Shown here: positions 63,466 through 64,000 of the stretch, piece by piece | Position numbering within the stretch: position 1 is the stretch's first letter | Layout: each line of letters starts with the position of its first letter | Assembly (NCBI RefSeq): GCF_010747415.1 | Contig: NZ_JAAGNZ010000002.1 | Location: forward strand, 558,001-622,000 | Reading direction: 5' to 3' | DNA from: Spirosoma agri | GTDB lineage: Bacteria > Bacteroidota > Bacteroidia > Cytophagales > Spirosomataceae | Length of the DNA stretch: 64,000 nt | The notes under the pieces: generated by a model | The model's database searches: none | Told to the model about the DNA's origin: nothing | The model's input: only the letters and a program-made list of their open reading frames with translations | Made by a program: the position numbers and the translations under genes

Positions 63466-64000
63466 TTATTTATTGTCCAGCAACCCGCGTCCACTCTTGC
63501 GCAGACGCCCCGACGCTTGTAGCTTTTCGGAGAGGTTATCCAAAATTCCGTTGACAAATTTACCGCTTTTAGGCGTACTGTACGCTTTTGCCAGCTCAAT
63601 ATATTCATTAATCGTTACTTTGACCGGAATGTTTGAAAAGGTAAGCAATTCACAAACCGCCAGTTTCAAAATGATTTTATCGATCATAGCGACCCGTTCT
63701 ACATCCCAGTTTTGGAGTTGGTCAACCAGTAACTGTTCGTAATCGGCGTCATTTTCCAGCGATTTGCCAAAGAGCGTGTTCAGGAACAGTTCGTCTTCTT
63801 CCCAGTCATCGGTCAGGGGTTCAAGCTGTAAACCTGTTGGACTCTGTGCGGATTTGAGGGTTTTTATCGATAGACCCCGTACAACTTCACTGTTCTCGGC
63901 CCAGCTCAGGTCAATCTCGGCCAGGCGGTCGCGAATACCTTCGTGTTTGAAAACGAGTGTGCGTAAAATGTACTGGACCAGGGCCTGGTCTTCGTCGGCA
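63466..64000 (-). CDS. nusB: Transcription antitermination factor NusB (partial)
   Basis: The C-terminal part of NusB, which enters the window from the right edge with no stop in frame; its 5' end lies beyond 64000. The conserved C-terminal helix region is clear: NWDVERVAMIDKIILKLAVC, ELLTFSNIPVKVTINEYIEL, AKAYSTPKSGKFVNGILDNL. The visible 178 residues already include a piece N-terminal to the RNA-binding core, in line with the long NusB proteins of Bacteroidota. NusB with NusE binds boxA RNA in rRNA antitermination. Confidence 0.93.
   Translation of the reverse strand, partial: ADEDQALVQYILRTLVFKHEGIRDRLAEIDLSWAENSEVVRGLSIKTLKSAQSPTGLQLEPLTDDWEEDELFLNTLFGKSLENDADYEQLLVDQLQNWDVERVAMIDKIILKLAVCELLTFSNIPVKVTINEYIELAKAYSTPKSGKFVNGILDNLSEKLQASGRLRKSGRGLLDNK

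Overview
The window looks like chromosomal DNA of a Bacteroidota bacterium of the Cytophagales, Spirosoma-like. The reasons are the phylum-typical gene content (DUF4136, DUF1573, DUF3500, DUF3667 and DUF6607 proteins, GldE, the 29-residue COX24-like peptide), the phylum-typical gene order (rng, COX24-like peptide, TPR protein, HU, mutY, ssb, gldE; and nusB, ytxH-like, DUF1573, yajC, ybbR, coaE), roughly 50 percent GC, and promoter -7 elements of the TAnnTTTG type. It is mostly core genome; I saw no insertion sequence, prophage, CRISPR array, tRNA or rRNA. Layout: 0.4-8.3 kb holds a UbiG-like methyltransferase, a secreted GH20 hexosaminidase, a lytic transglycosylase, homoserine kinase and an M23 lipoprotein. 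8.3-11.2 kb looks like a small iron regulon: ferritin, two small DUF6686-like proteins, a CxxC-less HMA-like protein and a DUF6607 protein, with three matching 17-bp palindromes (TTTAGA-N5-TCTAAA type). 11.3-21.3 kb carries a DUF4136 lipoprotein, atpA-atpG without the rest of the ATP synthase operon, an FKBP isomerase, a Prc-type protease and DNA primase. 21.4-25.3 kb is the least ordinary part: a 129-residue unknown protein divergent from a LuxR-type regulator with a degenerate receiver, separated by a nearly perfect 30-bp inverted repeat; then a membrane LytTR regulator divergent from an unannotated 58-codon Cys-Cys peptide gene that sits 12 bp before an acyltransferase-fold protein with a PqqD-like tail. 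I suggest this as a candidate regulated peptide-modification locus. 25.4-31.8 kb is the rng to gldE block. 31.9-50.5 kb holds membrane and periplasmic proteins, a decayed GMC-oxidoreductase remnant, a subtilase, uvrA, an amidohydrolase, citrate synthase, a DUF3667 gene with a disrupted N-terminal frame, recA, an ABC permease and gamma-glutamyltransferase. 51.3-57.1 kb is a phenylalanine/tyrosine degradation operon (hmgA, hppD, phhA, a MarR regulator, fahA, a flavin reductase) on the minus strand. 57.3-64 kb has a sugar nucleotidyltransferase, a DUF4136 lipoprotein, an amidase and the coaE to nusB cluster, with nusB cut by the right edge. How the genes work together: phhA, hppD, hmgA and fahA give a nearly complete route from phenylalanine to fumarate and acetoacetate (the maleylacetoacetate isomerase is not here). 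Ferritin and its neighbours probably respond to iron. The 21-25 kb locus probably couples two transcription regulators to a modified peptide. All functional calls rest on motifs and family resemblance read by eye; no database search was possible.
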